Shown here piece after piece: positions 1-8,055 of a DNA stretch of 34,336 nt. Numbering within the stretch: position 1 is the first letter of the stretch; every line of letters begins with the position of its first letter. Origin of the DNA: an uncultured Bacteroidales bacterium (lineage in GTDB: Bacteria > Bacteroidota > Bacteroidia > Bacteroidales > Paludibacteraceae); NCBI GenBank assembly GCA_946059305.1, contig CAMGMU010000016.1, positions 1-34,336 on the forward strand, written 5' to 3'. The notes under the pieces were generated by a model. The model was not told the DNA's origin. It saw only the letters and a program-made list of their open reading frames with translations, and ran no database searches. Made by a program: the position numbers and the translations under genes.

Positions 1-422
1 TTGAGAATTTCAAAAAGCAAGCAAAGCGCTCTGAACAAGATTTAATTCCAATGGTAGATGTTGAGGCCGAACTTGGTAAATGGACACATAAGCAGATACA
101 GGATTCGCTTTTTGTTTTTATGCGTCTCTGCAAAGCTTATTATGGTGCTTATCCAATGATATATGGTACTCAACGTTCATATAATACCTACTGTGCCCCA
201 AGATTTAATAATTTTCATCTGATGATTGCTAACTACAATGGGGTGGCACCAATTATTATTGGTGAGGGACATTATTCGCTTTGGCAATACACCGAAAAAG
301 GTAAGGTCAATGGAATAAATCATCCAGTAGATAAAAGTCGTTTTCATAAAGACTACAACATAAAAAAAATCACCATTCCTGCTTCGAAGAAGAAAAAGGT
401 AAAATCACAAAAAAAGAAATAA
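1..422 (+). CDS. GH25 lysozyme (1,4-beta-N-acetylmuramidase), C-terminal part
   Basis: The reading frame is open from the left edge (frame starting at base 3), so the listed ATG at 51 is internal and the gene begins outside the window. The translation reads ENFKKQAKR..DLIPMVDVEAE, which matches the GH25 pattern in which a helix with ENF is followed by a strand ending in D-x-E, the catalytic acid region (the second E of VDVEAE). Later blocks include a YGTQRSYNTY strand and GEGHYSLWQYTEKGKVNGI, the typical GH25 'W-Q-Y-x-x-x-G-x-V-x-G-I' end of the barrel. The family hydrolyses the MurNAc-GlcNAc bond of peptidoglycan. The tail is lysine-rich (KKKKVKSQKKK). It could be a phage-type endolysin or a cellular enzyme; the missing N-terminus prevents a choice. 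The coding sequence stops immediately before the IS982 remnant, so the last residues may be affected by that insertion. Confidence 0.85.
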   Translation, partial: ENFKKQAKRSEQDLIPMVDVEAELGKWTHKQIQDSLFVFMRLCKAYYGAYPMIYGTQRSYNTYCAPRFNNFHLMIANYNGVAPIIIGEGHYSLWQYTEKGKVNGINHPVDKSRFHKDYNIKKITIPASKKKKVKSQKKK

Positions 423-425
423 TGA

Positions 426-1010
426 ATCGAAGATTTTTTTTGTATTGATTCCAAACCGATACTGGTATGCCTAATTGCTCGAGCAAAGCGTTGCAAAATG
501 GGTAAAACGGACTACCTAACGGCACCAAGCATTGGATTTTGTGCGGCTCAAAACACGTATTACTACGGCTACAAACTGCACGCACTCTGCGGACTAACTG
601 GAGTTATACACTCCTACGACCTGTCCAAAGCTGCTGTTGATGATCGATATTGGGTACAAGACCTAAAATATGAGTATCAACAATGTACCATCATAGGGGA
701 TAAAGGATATTTGAGCGCGTCCGTACAACTGGACTTGTTCGAGACATCCGAGATCCGATTGGAAGTGCCTTACCGATTGAATCAAAAAGATTGGAAACCA
801 ACTTTTGCTCCCTTTGCCAAGGCAAGGAAACGTGTGGAAACGCTTTTCTCACAGATGGTTGACCAATTTATGCTTTGTCGCAATTATGCTAAACAACAAG
901 TAGGATTATTTGCTCGTATTATCAGCAAAATCAGCGCATTAACTATCCTACAATATATAAACTTTATTAACAACAAACCGCTTGGGCAAATTAAACATGC
1001 GCTACTTTAA
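426..1010 (+). pseudogene. IS982-family transposase, 5'-truncated
   Basis: Reading upstream of the ORF-track ATG (498) in the same frame gives IEDFFCIDSKPI..C, which contains the first catalytic aspartate (IDS) of IS982-type DDE transposases. A stop lies at 423, so the N-terminal half is missing. Downstream the frame keeps GYKLHALC, VDDRYW, the second D region IIGDKGYLS, and a C-terminal segment KRVETLFSQMVDQF..ALTILQYINFINNKPLGQIKHAL, which includes the catalytic glutamate (VETLFS) and is typical of the family's end. The remnant therefore keeps the D-D-E residues but has no start or N-terminal domain and should be inactive. It sits directly between the GH25 gene and the mreB-like gene, and no clear terminal inverted repeats were identified. 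Confidence 0.8.
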
Positions 1011-1032
1011 TTCCGCCAACGGGTTTATAGAG

Positions 1033-2058
1033 ATGTCTTTATTTTTGAAAGAAATTGCCATTGACCTTGGCACAGCAAATACCATTATTATTTGTAATGG
1101 TGAGGTCGTACTAAATGAACCATCGGTAGTTGCCATCAAAACAGCAGATGAATCGCTGATGGCAGTTGGTAAGAAGGCTGCACCGATGCAGGATCGCGGT
1201 GCAGAACGCATTAGAACGGTACGTCCACTCAAAAACGGAGTTATTGCTGATTTTAAAGCATGTGAGATGATGATTCGAGGATTGATTGCCATGCTACCGA
1301 AGTCGCATAAGTCTTTTCTTGAAACTGTTAAGATGGTTGTTTGTGTTCCGTCCGGAAGTACTGATGCAGAGATTCGTACTGTCATCGACTCTTGCCAACA
1401 CGCAGGTGCTCGTGAACTGTACCTCATCTATGAACCAATGGCAGCAGCTGTGGGTATGGGCATTGATATCGAAGCCCCGGAAGGATGTATGATTGTGGAT
1501 ATCGGTGGAGGAACGACGGAGATTGCTGCGATTTCTCTAGGCTGCTTTGTCGCTAATGAGAGTATCCGCGTTGCTGGAGATTCCTTTAATCAGGATATCA
1601 TCAACTACATGGATCGTGCGCATAATATGCGGATTAGTGCACCTACGGCAGAGCGAATTAAAAAGGAAGTTGGCGCTGCTCTCATGGAACTGGATGATGC
1701 ACCGGAAGATATGCTCGTTGTTGGGCCGAATAAAACAACCGACCTTCCACTAAAAGTCGCTGTCTCATATCAAGAGATTGCTCGTTGTTTAGAAAAAGAC
1801 ATTGCGCAGATTGAAACAGCTGTTTTGCGTGCATTGGGGCAGACTCCTTCGGAGGTGTATTCGGATATCGTGGAGCGTGGTATCTATCTAACCGGAGGTG
1901 GCGCTTTACTTCGTGGTTTGGCAAAAAGATTGGAGGAGAAAACCACCATACCATGCCATGTAGCAGAAGAACCACTACTCTCTGTGGCCAAAGGTACTGG
2001 CATCGCCTTGAAGAATACCAAAAACTTCTCATTTTTGATTAATGGAAATATAAGGTAG
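1033..2058 (+). CDS. mreB: MreB-like actin-family rod-shape protein
   Basis: The product is a bacterial actin homologue that polymerises at the inner membrane and positions cell-wall synthesis. Using the ATG at 1033 gives 341 residues, the normal MreB length. Visible motifs are EIAIDLGTANT (phosphate 1), LNEPSVVAI, RPLKNGVIADF, the connect/phosphate 2 block MIVDIGGGTTEIA, and TGGGALLRGLAKRL (adenosine loop). I prefer 1033 to the ORF-track start at 982 because 982 overlaps the end of the transposase remnant and adds residues with no family match. The sequence is divergent from what I recall of the main Bacteroides MreB, so it may be a second copy. It directly follows IS debris, so its native promoter is probably lost. 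The next frame begins 3 bp later. Confidence 0.85.
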   Translation: MSLFLKEIAIDLGTANTIIICNGEVVLNEPSVVAIKTADESLMAVGKKAAPMQDRGAERIRTVRPLKNGVIADFKACEMMIRGLIAMLPKSHKSFLETVKMVVCVPSGSTDAEIRTVIDSCQHAGARELYLIYEPMAAAVGMGIDIEAPEGCMIVDIGGGTTEIAAISLGCFVANESIRVAGDSFNQDIINYMDRAHNMRISAPTAERIKKEVGAALMELDDAPEDMLVVGPNKTTDLPLKVAVSYQEIARCLEKDIAQIETAVLRALGQTPSEVYSDIVERGIYLTGGGALLRGLAKRLEEKTTIPCHVAEEPLLSVAKGTGIALKNTKNFSFLINGNIR

Positions 2059-2061
2059 AAT

Positions 2062-2343
2062 ATGTTAGGAGCAATTTTTGGAGACACCATCGGTAGTGTC
2101 TATGAATTTTGTAATATCAAGGATACTAAGTTCCCCCTCTTTTCGGAACATAGCGGACCGACCGATGATAGCGTGATGTCTATTGCTGTGGCAGTTCTTG
2201 GAGCGATATATTCTGTTTGTCACTATTATCGTGCAGATAGGAATAAGTTCGGTCTCCGCACGGTCACAGCACTTAATTGTGCAATGCTACTACTTTGTAC
2301 TGTTTGTATCTTATCTATTTCCTATTTGCTAAAGTTCCTATGA
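2062..2343 (+). pseudogene. ADP-ribosylglycohydrolase N-terminus fused to a membrane-protein frame
   Basis: The first about 44 residues match the start of DraG-type ADP-ribosylglycohydrolases: MLGAIFGDTIGSVYEF with the GD metal-site region, then PTDDSVMSIAVA with the TDD metal ligands. After about base 2193 this homology ends abruptly. The remaining about 49 residues (YSVCHYYRADRNKF, then a hydrophobic segment ALNCAMLLLCTVCILSISYLL) are not part of that family. The frame ends at 2343 in an ATGA overlap with the next ORF. I read this as a deletion or recombination junction that joined the head of a DraG gene to the tail of a small membrane-protein gene. The chimera is open, so it could be translated, but it lacks almost all of the enzyme. 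Confidence 0.65.
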
Positions 2344-2624
2344 AATCTTTCATATATTCTGCTTGGCAGTGGGGCGGAGACCTCTTGCGTGCTCTTGGTT
2401 CTAGTGATGTAAATCCATACAATTATGAAGAAAGGAATATTATCGTATATGGATTATTGTTCCCACTGCTGATTACTTTTTTTGTAGTAGTTATGAGTGC
2501 ATATCAATTGCGTTTGTATCATCGTGACCGAAACTTCACGGCTCGTCTATGTGCAATATGGAATCTTTGTTTGCTTGTTATTTGTGGTTTTTCAGCACTG
2601 GTACTTGTATATGTTTGCTTGTGA
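2340..2624 (+). CDS. Small membrane protein, unknown function
   Basis: This 94-residue ORF starts at ATG 2340, overlapping the previous stop by ATGA, a common translational-coupling arrangement. The track lists a longer frame from 2277, but that extension is only the out-of-frame shadow of the upstream hydrophobic segment. Two membrane segments are visible: IIVYGLLFPLLITFFVVVMSAY and LCAIWNLCLLVICGFSALVLVYV, separated by a basic loop (RLYHRDRNFTARL). I do not recognise the family. The ATGA coupling suggests that the membrane-protein half of the upstream chimera and this ORF were once neighbouring parts of the same locus. It could also be a fragment. Confidence 0.45.
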   Translation: MKSFIYSAWQWGGDLLRALGSSDVNPYNYEERNIIVYGLLFPLLITFFVVVMSAYQLRLYHRDRNFTARLCAIWNLCLLVICGFSALVLVYVCL

Positions 2625-2651
2625 CAATTGTAAAAAGTCCACTCTATAGCC

Positions 2652-2671
2652 TGGTTCGGGGGGATTTGAAC
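2652..2671 (-). other. tRNA 3'-end-like sequence (possible attachment-site remnant)
   Basis: On the minus strand this reads GTTCAAATCCCCCCGAACCA, the layout of a tRNA T-loop (TTCAAAT), 3' T-stem half (CCCCC), acceptor strand and CCA-like end. The bases before it cannot form the 5' half of a T-stem, and no D- or anticodon arm is present, so it is not a complete tRNA gene. A bare tRNA 3' end is what integrases commonly leave at one edge of an integrated element. It lies between the scrambled region and the radical SAM operon. The match is short and may be chance. Confidence 0.35.
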
Positions 2672-2765
2672 TTCAATTTCCCCAAAAAGCGTATCAAAAT
2701 GATTAAATTTCTTTGAAATTATCATTTTTCCATGCGAAAAATTTACTTTTTTCAATATTTTTTCG

Positions 2766-2773
2766 TAATTTTG
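2766..2773 (+). promoter_or_regulatory. Bacteroides-type promoter (-7 TAATTTTG) for the radical SAM operon
   Basis: The box TAATTTTG fits the Bacteroidetes -7 consensus TAnnTTTG. It lies in a strongly A/T-rich stretch about 90 bp before the first radical SAM gene. A clear -33 TTTG is not present, only T-runs in about the right place. All eight downstream genes are tightly packed, so this is probably their common promoter. Confidence 0.55.
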
Positions 2774-2862
2774 CAACCTAATTTGATGTTTTACGTTTTG
2801 ATGGGCAGAACATAAGGTTGTCTAATGTTCGCATTCCATCAAAACTTTATATTTTTTTAACC

Positions 2863-3705
2863 ATGGTTATTCAAGTAAATAATACCATACAACGCGACAA
2901 TACCTGTGAAAAGCATAGTTCTGACATCGCTTATTTATTGTCGTATTTCGAGGAAAACAAACATTTTCCTCTCTTTTCTCAAGTACTTATAGAAACACGT
3001 ACTGACTGCAATAATCGTTGCTCGTTCTGCCCGCAGTCTCACTATCGCAAGCCTCTTGGTGAGATGTCTTGGGACTGCTTCGCCGCAATTATTTCTCAAT
3101 TGGAAAATATGAAGTTTGCAGGAAGAATAGCCCTCTTCCTGTCAAATGAGCCGCTTTTAGATAAGCGTCTATTGCAAATGATTCGCTATGCTCGGGAGCA
3201 TGTTGCTCGTGCTTTCCTGGATATAACGACAAATGGGAAATTGCTCACTGTTTCCGTTGTTGATGATTTGCTTTCTTCTGGAATAGACAACATCAAAATC
3301 AATGACTATCGAAGTGATCGTGATGTTTCACCAGATAGTATGTCGCAGAATCTTAAGGAAGTAATGGACGTGTTTCGCTTCAATCCCAAAGTTTGCTACA
3401 AACCGCGCCGTACAGATGAGCAACTCCCTAATTATGCCGGTATCATAGAGCAGCAGCTAGGTGATACGGAGTGTAGTTTTTGTAATTATCCATTTAGAAA
3501 GTTGACAATTGCCTACAATGGAGATGTCCTATTGTGTTGCAATGACTTTTCATACAAAACGATATTTGGAAACGTCTTGACGGATTCTCTTGTTTCTGCA
3601 TGGAACTCATCGGAGTATAACGACATTCGTCTATCTCTTTTGCAGGGTAAACGAATAAACCTATGCTCCAAGTGTAACGAAACACAAGAATATAACACTT
3701 TTTAG
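2863..3705 (+). CDS. Radical SAM protein with SPASM-type C-terminal cluster domain
   Basis: From ATG 2863 the protein has 280 residues. The radical SAM motif CNNRCSFC places the [4Fe-4S] ligands at about C49, C53 and C56, used to cleave S-adenosylmethionine. A strand with FLSNEPLLD replaces the usual GGEP motif. The C-terminal region has CSFC, then LTIAYNGDVLLCCNDF, GNVLTDS, and a final CSKC, the typical layout of a SPASM/Twitch auxiliary cluster domain found in peptide- and sugar-modifying radical enzymes. I chose 2863 because the track start (2818) is a TTG and adds an unsupported leader. It is first in an operon of eight genes; the next starts 2 bp after its stop. The substrate is unknown. 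The glycan-type neighbours suggest sugar or small-molecule chemistry rather than anaerobic sulfatase maturation. Confidence 0.8.
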   Translation: MVIQVNNTIQRDNTCEKHSSDIAYLLSYFEENKHFPLFSQVLIETRTDCNNRCSFCPQSHYRKPLGEMSWDCFAAIISQLENMKFAGRIALFLSNEPLLDKRLLQMIRYAREHVARAFLDITTNGKLLTVSVVDDLLSSGIDNIKINDYRSDRDVSPDSMSQNLKEVMDVFRFNPKVCYKPRRTDEQLPNYAGIIEQQLGDTECSFCNYPFRKLTIAYNGDVLLCCNDFSYKTIFGNVLTDSLVSAWNSSEYNDIRLSLLQGKRINLCSKCNETQEYNTF

Positions 3706-3707
3706 TT

Positions 3708-4823
3708 ATGGTGCTTAATAAAGAACAATTTGACGCATTCTCAATGGAGATTGCTACCTTCGGCAATATTCCTATCTTGAGCAAATACTGTGGAATTGGA
3801 TGTGTGTTCTGCAAAGTTCACACGGATTCATATTTGGGACAGTATCCCAAGATTCCGATGATAGACGAGGAGGATCTTATACGAGGTTTCTCGTATGTTA
3901 ATCCGAATGTTAATTATGTCCGTCTGGGTGCCGGTGTACTTGTTGCTCCGCATACAGATCCATTCTTGCACCCGGACATATACCATTTTATTAAGTTAGC
4001 TTCGGAGTATTTCCCCACCAAGAAAATAACAACCGTTACTACTGGTGCGTTTATCCGTGAGGATATGCTGGATTTTCTTAATAGCATCCCCAATTTTGGA
4101 ATAGACTTGTCCTTAATAACCATGCAGTCCAAGCGAGAAGTTATTATCCCTAGGTCGGAAAGAGAAAGGACGATGTATTTACTTAAACATGCACCGCTCA
4201 ATAAATGCACTCTCATGTTTACTGGTGATGTGGAAGATGTGAAGCGTGACCTTGAACTTTTGTATAGTTTGGGTGTAGATAAAAAAGTGCGCCAGATACT
4301 TGTTCGTAGAATGGAACATACTGCCACATCTCAACCCAAACTGAAAGAACTCTCTCAGGCATGTATTGATCATTATGAGGAGTGCATAACATGGGTAAAG
4401 GCAAATTATCCTGATGTCGTGTTTACCGTTCCAATACTGAAGGATGTTTTCCGTGGTGGAAACAACGAGTATTTTATTGATGCAGACGAACGAATAGAGA
4501 AAATCAAAGGAATAATTTCACAACAGCCCGTTGGAGCATTTGTGAATATAGTTTGTTCATTATCGACCTATGATTATTTCACTAAAGCTTTTGCGAATGT
4601 GAACAATGTGAAGGTTAATCTCATAGAAAATCACCTCTACGGAGGTTCGGTTTCTGTCTCTGGTCTGCTTAATCATGGAGATATTAAATCGCAATTCCAA
4701 CCGGAACGCAATGATTTAATGATTATGCCAATGGAAATGTACACCTCAGAAGGTCGTGAGCTTCAAGGTGAACATATATCTGACTTGGAAATATTTTATA
4801 ACACTAAAATAGTTTTGGCCTAA
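3708..4823 (+). CDS. Radical SAM protein with DUF512-like C-terminal domain
   Basis: This 371-residue protein carries CGIGCVFC near the N-terminus (cysteines at about 28, 32 and 35), the radical SAM cluster motif, then a TIM-barrel-like stretch with VRLGAGVLVAPHTDPF. The last about 110 residues (FVNIVCSLSTYDYF, VNLIENHLYGGSVSVSGLLNHGDI, DLMIMPMEMY) resemble the DUF512 domain that follows the radical SAM domain in a poorly characterised family ('N-x-[FY]-G-x-x-[IV]-x-V-[AS]-G-L-L-x-G-x-D'). That family usually also has an N-terminal PDZ-like domain, which is absent here. It starts 2 bp after the previous stop, and its own stop abuts the next start. The reaction is unknown. The DUF512 assignment is from pattern memory. 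Confidence 0.7.
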   Translation: MVLNKEQFDAFSMEIATFGNIPILSKYCGIGCVFCKVHTDSYLGQYPKIPMIDEEDLIRGFSYVNPNVNYVRLGAGVLVAPHTDPFLHPDIYHFIKLASEYFPTKKITTVTTGAFIREDMLDFLNSIPNFGIDLSLITMQSKREVIIPRSERERTMYLLKHAPLNKCTLMFTGDVEDVKRDLELLYSLGVDKKVRQILVRRMEHTATSQPKLKELSQACIDHYEECITWVKANYPDVVFTVPILKDVFRGGNNEYFIDADERIEKIKGIISQQPVGAFVNIVCSLSTYDYFTKAFANVNNVKVNLIENHLYGGSVSVSGLLNHGDIKSQFQPERNDLMIMPMEMYTSEGRELQGEHISDLEIFYNTKIVLA

Positions 4824-5693
4824 ATGGAACTTGAATTTTGGGATAAAATACGTCTTCTGGTGACGAACAGTTGCAATTATCGCTGTCCGTTTTGCCATAA
4901 TGAAGGACAGGCCGCTCATGGCTCTCATCAGTTGATGCCTTATGATAAAGCTATTGCTTTGATTGATGCTATCAGTCAAACTCCCATTCGAGAGATTTGC
5001 TTTAGTGGTGGAGAACCATTCCTTCATCCGGAACTGGTTTCGATGATTAAATATGCTTCGGATCATACTTCTTGTGACGTTTGTTGCGCATCAAATATAT
5101 CCTTACTCAAGAAAGAGCAGGTCGCCTTGCTGCGCGATACACGCGTGAAATTTAATATTCAGTTTCCTTTTGCTGATGGGCATAAATTTCATAGTAGTAC
5201 TGGTCGGACAGAATTAAGTTTCATTTATGACCAAATAAAACTACTGAAAGATGCAGGGTTGGATGTCGGTTTGAACTCCGTAATTCAAAGCTCAAATAGG
5301 CAAGATGTCACGGAACTCGTAAATTTTGCCTTAAAGGAACAATTATCTTTGAAACTATTGCCACAATTAGGTCTTACTGATAGTGCATCTTTTAAATCTT
5401 GGGTCTTTCCAATACTTCAAGCTCATTCCGTGTCAATGGTAGACAAAGGAACTGGAGCAACCCGTTGGCTATTACAGGACGGCTCTCATAGGACGACTGT
5501 TTTGTATATCGACTCTCCTTGCTTTTCTCATGATTTCTCAACATGTAAGCAATATGGCGAGTTGCGAGTTCTTCCTGATATGCTTATGCAATCCTGCATT
5601 GAAAAGCCACAGGGTACTTATCTTCAATTTGATAGTAAAGAAACAATATACAACCAGTTGATGGCTCAATGGAAGAACTTCTCTCATTGTTGA
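4824..5693 (+). CDS. MoaA-like radical SAM protein
   Basis: The protein has 289 residues. CNYRCPFCHNEG (C17, C21, C24) is close to the MoaA/NifB-type motif, and ICFSGGEPFLHPEL is the canonical SAM-binding GGEP segment. A middle barrel with VGLNSVIQSSNRQDV.ELVNFA is typical of MoaA-like folds. The C-terminal half has scattered cysteines (SPCFSHDFSTCKQYG, then SCIEK) that could ligate a second cluster, as in MoaA. It is probably not molybdopterin synthesis itself, since no other moa gene is nearby. It is the third radical SAM protein in a row, starts immediately at the previous stop, and overlaps the following methyltransferase by 25 bp. The substrate is unknown. Confidence 0.8.
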   Translation: MELEFWDKIRLLVTNSCNYRCPFCHNEGQAAHGSHQLMPYDKAIALIDAISQTPIREICFSGGEPFLHPELVSMIKYASDHTSCDVCCASNISLLKKEQVALLRDTRVKFNIQFPFADGHKFHSSTGRTELSFIYDQIKLLKDAGLDVGLNSVIQSSNRQDVTELVNFALKEQLSLKLLPQLGLTDSASFKSWVFPILQAHSVSMVDKGTGATRWLLQDGSHRTTVLYIDSPCFSHDFSTCKQYGELRVLPDMLMQSCIEKPQGTYLQFDSKETIYNQLMAQWKNFSHC

Positions 5694-6301
5694 GGACATA
5701 TTATAACGATAATCCGGACGAGTTGATTCTTTCGCCTTGGAGCTTAGGCTATTCTAATGGGGATATACCTCCTCATTGGAAGATTACGTATGAACTTCTT
5801 TCAAAAATTTCAAGAGACTCTCGAATCATAGAAGTTGGCTGTGGCGTGGGGGATATCACAGTTATTCCCTGTTCTCTTGAATTTGGTTCTATAGTCTCTT
5901 ACGAAAGATCTACCGAACTTGCCGATGCTGCTACTCACAAAATCAGCATTTTGTTTAATCGAACAGACGTGGTCAAAAAGGGTTCGTTCCCGGAAGGCAA
6001 TGTTTGTCTATGCGATGTGTTGCTTGTGGTTAATTGTGTATATACTGACAATGTAAAGTCTCATCAGGATTACCTCAATAATTTGCGTTTGTTATATACT
6101 AGTGCCGGTTCTCCCACGAAATATATACTCGAAGTTATAGATAGTAGTTATTCTGTTCCCGACCCTGAATTCCCAGAGTATATTCGTGTGAGTGAAGCGG
6201 AAATTAGAAACTTGTTCCCGTACTGTAAAATTTCCTCGTTTGTTAGTTATCAATATCCAACAAACAGACGAACAAAAAAAATATATTTGATTGAGAAATG
6301 A
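5669..6301 (+). CDS. SAM-dependent methyltransferase (class I)
   Basis: The 210-residue protein has a Rossmann-type SAM-binding motif I, RIIEVGCGVGD, at about residues 53-63, followed by an acidic end of strand 2 (IVSYERS). A loop with LLVVNCVYTDN corresponds to the motif IV region. The N-terminal about 45 residues form a cap-like extension (DELILSPWSLGYSNGDIPPHW). The start codon lies 25 bp inside the preceding radical SAM gene and the stop overlaps the next gene by ATGA, so expression is likely coupled. It may methylate the sugar or small molecule made by this operon. The target cannot be read from the sequence. Confidence 0.7.
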   Translation: MEELLSLLRTYYNDNPDELILSPWSLGYSNGDIPPHWKITYELLSKISRDSRIIEVGCGVGDITVIPCSLEFGSIVSYERSTELADAATHKISILFNRTDVVKKGSFPEGNVCLCDVLLVVNCVYTDNVKSHQDYLNNLRLLYTSAGSPTKYILEVIDSSYSVPDPEFPEYIRVSEAEIRNLFPYCKISSFVSYQYPTNRRTKKIYLIEK

Positions 6302-8055
6302 AAATACTCATAGTAACATCTGAAATTGGCACATCCGGTGGAGGTCTTTCGTTATCTTGCCATCGTTTAGTTGAAGAGTTGTCAAAGAAACATGATGTGA
6401 TGTGGACTGACTCTACTTCTAGTCCTGTGCCTTGTGTCTTAGGGGAAATGGCACATTTCGATGGTCATGTCATATCTAAAGAGTACAAACTTAAATTTGA
6501 TTCTATGCGCTATGCAGACCGCGAGATTGTTATTGGTTTTGGTGCTCGCTATAATGGATATTATGCTTCCCTTTTGGCTCAAAATATAAGTGCTCGTCTA
6601 ATTCTTTCATTGCGAGGAAGTGATGTTAATCTCGCCAAATGGTCGGTTGAGGATTCCTACTATTTGCGTGAGGCTTGTGCTTATGCCTCCAATATTGTAT
6701 GTCTCTCTGAAGAAATGGCTCATAACGTCAGGATGCTTTGCTCGACTCCTGAACATAAATTATGTATCATTCCTAATATGATGGTCGGAACTCCCCAAAA
6801 TATTGTGTTCCCCAATCTTCCATCCAGTCTTGTTATTGGTTGTGCAGCATCCCATCTAAACGAAAAGAAAGGTGTTGTGAATCTTTTACATTTTGTTTCT
6901 GCTCTAAAAAAGAAATCATCAGTCCCTGTTCGGTTAGAATTGGTCGGCATGATTGATGATGATATAGCTTTGCAGTACCATTCGGTTGTAAAAGATTTAT
7001 CCATCCAAGACTCGGTTCGCTTTATTGGCTATGAATCACGCGATCAATTTGAGTCTCGCTTAAAAACTTGGGATTTCTATATTCAAACATCAGTATGCGA
7101 AGGACACCCTAATGCAGTAATGGAAAGCCTACTATGCGGTACCGCGGTTTTAATGTCGCCAACAGGGTTTATTGCAGAACAATTATTGGCGGATGAGCAT
7201 TTCCGTATAGTGGTTTTCAGAAGTTGGCATGCTGATGATATGGTTGACCAAGTCCTGGACATAATTCTTCGTCCAGACCTTTCTTCGTTGTATAATCAGG
7301 TTGTTTCGTTCCTCTTGGAATCATCGTCATGGTCTGCAGCTTATGGCAAATGGTTCACTTTGTTAGAACCTAAATATGATTCGTACCATGCTCTTTCTAT
7401 TGAGCATATTACAAGTGTTGCATTACATGATGTGGGAGGGGATATGCATGATAGTATTACCACTCCGGTTGCAGTCTTTGACTCATTTGTAGATTTTATC
7501 GCTCAGTCTGGCTATCGCCTATGCTCTATGCGTGACTATATTTCAACTGATCCAGAGTCGCGTGCTAATTGTATTGTGTGTACTTTCGATGACGGTTATG
7601 CTGGCTTGAAGTCAGAAGCATTACCTGTATTGAGTAAGTATGGATTTAGTGCAACAGTTTTTGTTTGCACAGAGTTAATAGGGCATGATAATAAGTGGAA
7701 TAATAAAGATGCCAAACTTCGCCATCATCTCAGCAAAGACGACCTACTAATATTGCATCATGCCGGCTGGGAAATAGCCTCTCATGGCGCTCAGCATAAA
7801 AACCTATTGAAATTAACAGACCCTGAGATCGAGTATGAATTAGAAACATCAGCTAATTTTCTCAAAGATTTAGTGGGATATGCTGATACATACTCTTATC
7901 CATATGGGGCATTTAATAGGTTTATTCAGCTTCAGGTAGCCAAGTTCTACAAGTATGCTTTTGCGGTTTCTGAAGGAGGAACAACTTTGACTAACGATGC
8001 ATATCAAATTCGCAGATATTCGATTACTGAATTGTATAAAATGCTTGCAAAATGA
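6298..8055 (+). CDS. Bifunctional GT4 glycosyltransferase / NodB-type polysaccharide deacetylase
   Basis: The 585-residue protein has two enzymatic halves. Residues about 1-370 are a GT-B glycosyltransferase of family GT4: an N-terminal MKILIVTSEIGTSGGG glycine loop, an acceptor domain with LSLRGSD, and the C-terminal donor site EGHPNAVMESLLCG, the E-x7-E motif near residues 268-276. Residues about 390-585 form a NodB/CE4 deacetylase: TFDDGY near residue 430 (metal-binding aspartates), SHGAQHKNL (H-x3-H metal site) and YSYPYGAFN. The combination suggests that a sugar is transferred and an N-acetyl (or similar) group removed from the same product. It has ATGA overlaps at both ends. The catalytic motifs look intact in both halves. 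No signal peptide or membrane segment is seen, so it should act in the cytoplasm. Confidence 0.85.
   Translation: MKILIVTSEIGTSGGGLSLSCHRLVEELSKKHDVMWTDSTSSPVPCVLGEMAHFDGHVISKEYKLKFDSMRYADREIVIGFGARYNGYYASLLAQNISARLILSLRGSDVNLAKWSVEDSYYLREACAYASNIVCLSEEMAHNVRMLCSTPEHKLCIIPNMMVGTPQNIVFPNLPSSLVIGCAASHLNEKKGVVNLLHFVSALKKKSSVPVRLELVGMIDDDIALQYHSVVKDLSIQDSVRFIGYESRDQFESRLKTWDFYIQTSVCEGHPNAVMESLLCGTAVLMSPTGFIAEQLLADEHFRIVVFRSWHADDMVDQVLDIILRPDLSSLYNQVVSFLLESSSWSAAYGKWFTLLEPKYDSYHALSIEHITSVALHDVGGDMHDSITTPVAVFDSFVDFIAQSGYRLCSMRDYISTDPESRANCIVCTFDDGYAGLKSEALPVLSKYGFSATVFVCTELIGHDNKWNNKDAKLRHHLSKDDLLILHHAGWEIASHGAQHKNLLKLTDPEIEYELETSANFLKDLVGYADTYSYPYGAFNRFIQLQVAKFYKYAFAVSEGGTTLTNDAYQIRRYSITELYKMLAK

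Noticed and set aside
4824-5693. Molybdopterin (MoaA) function for the third radical SAM protein
   Set aside because: The N-terminal motif is MoaA-like, but no other molybdenum-cofactor gene is nearby and the operon is of glycan type.
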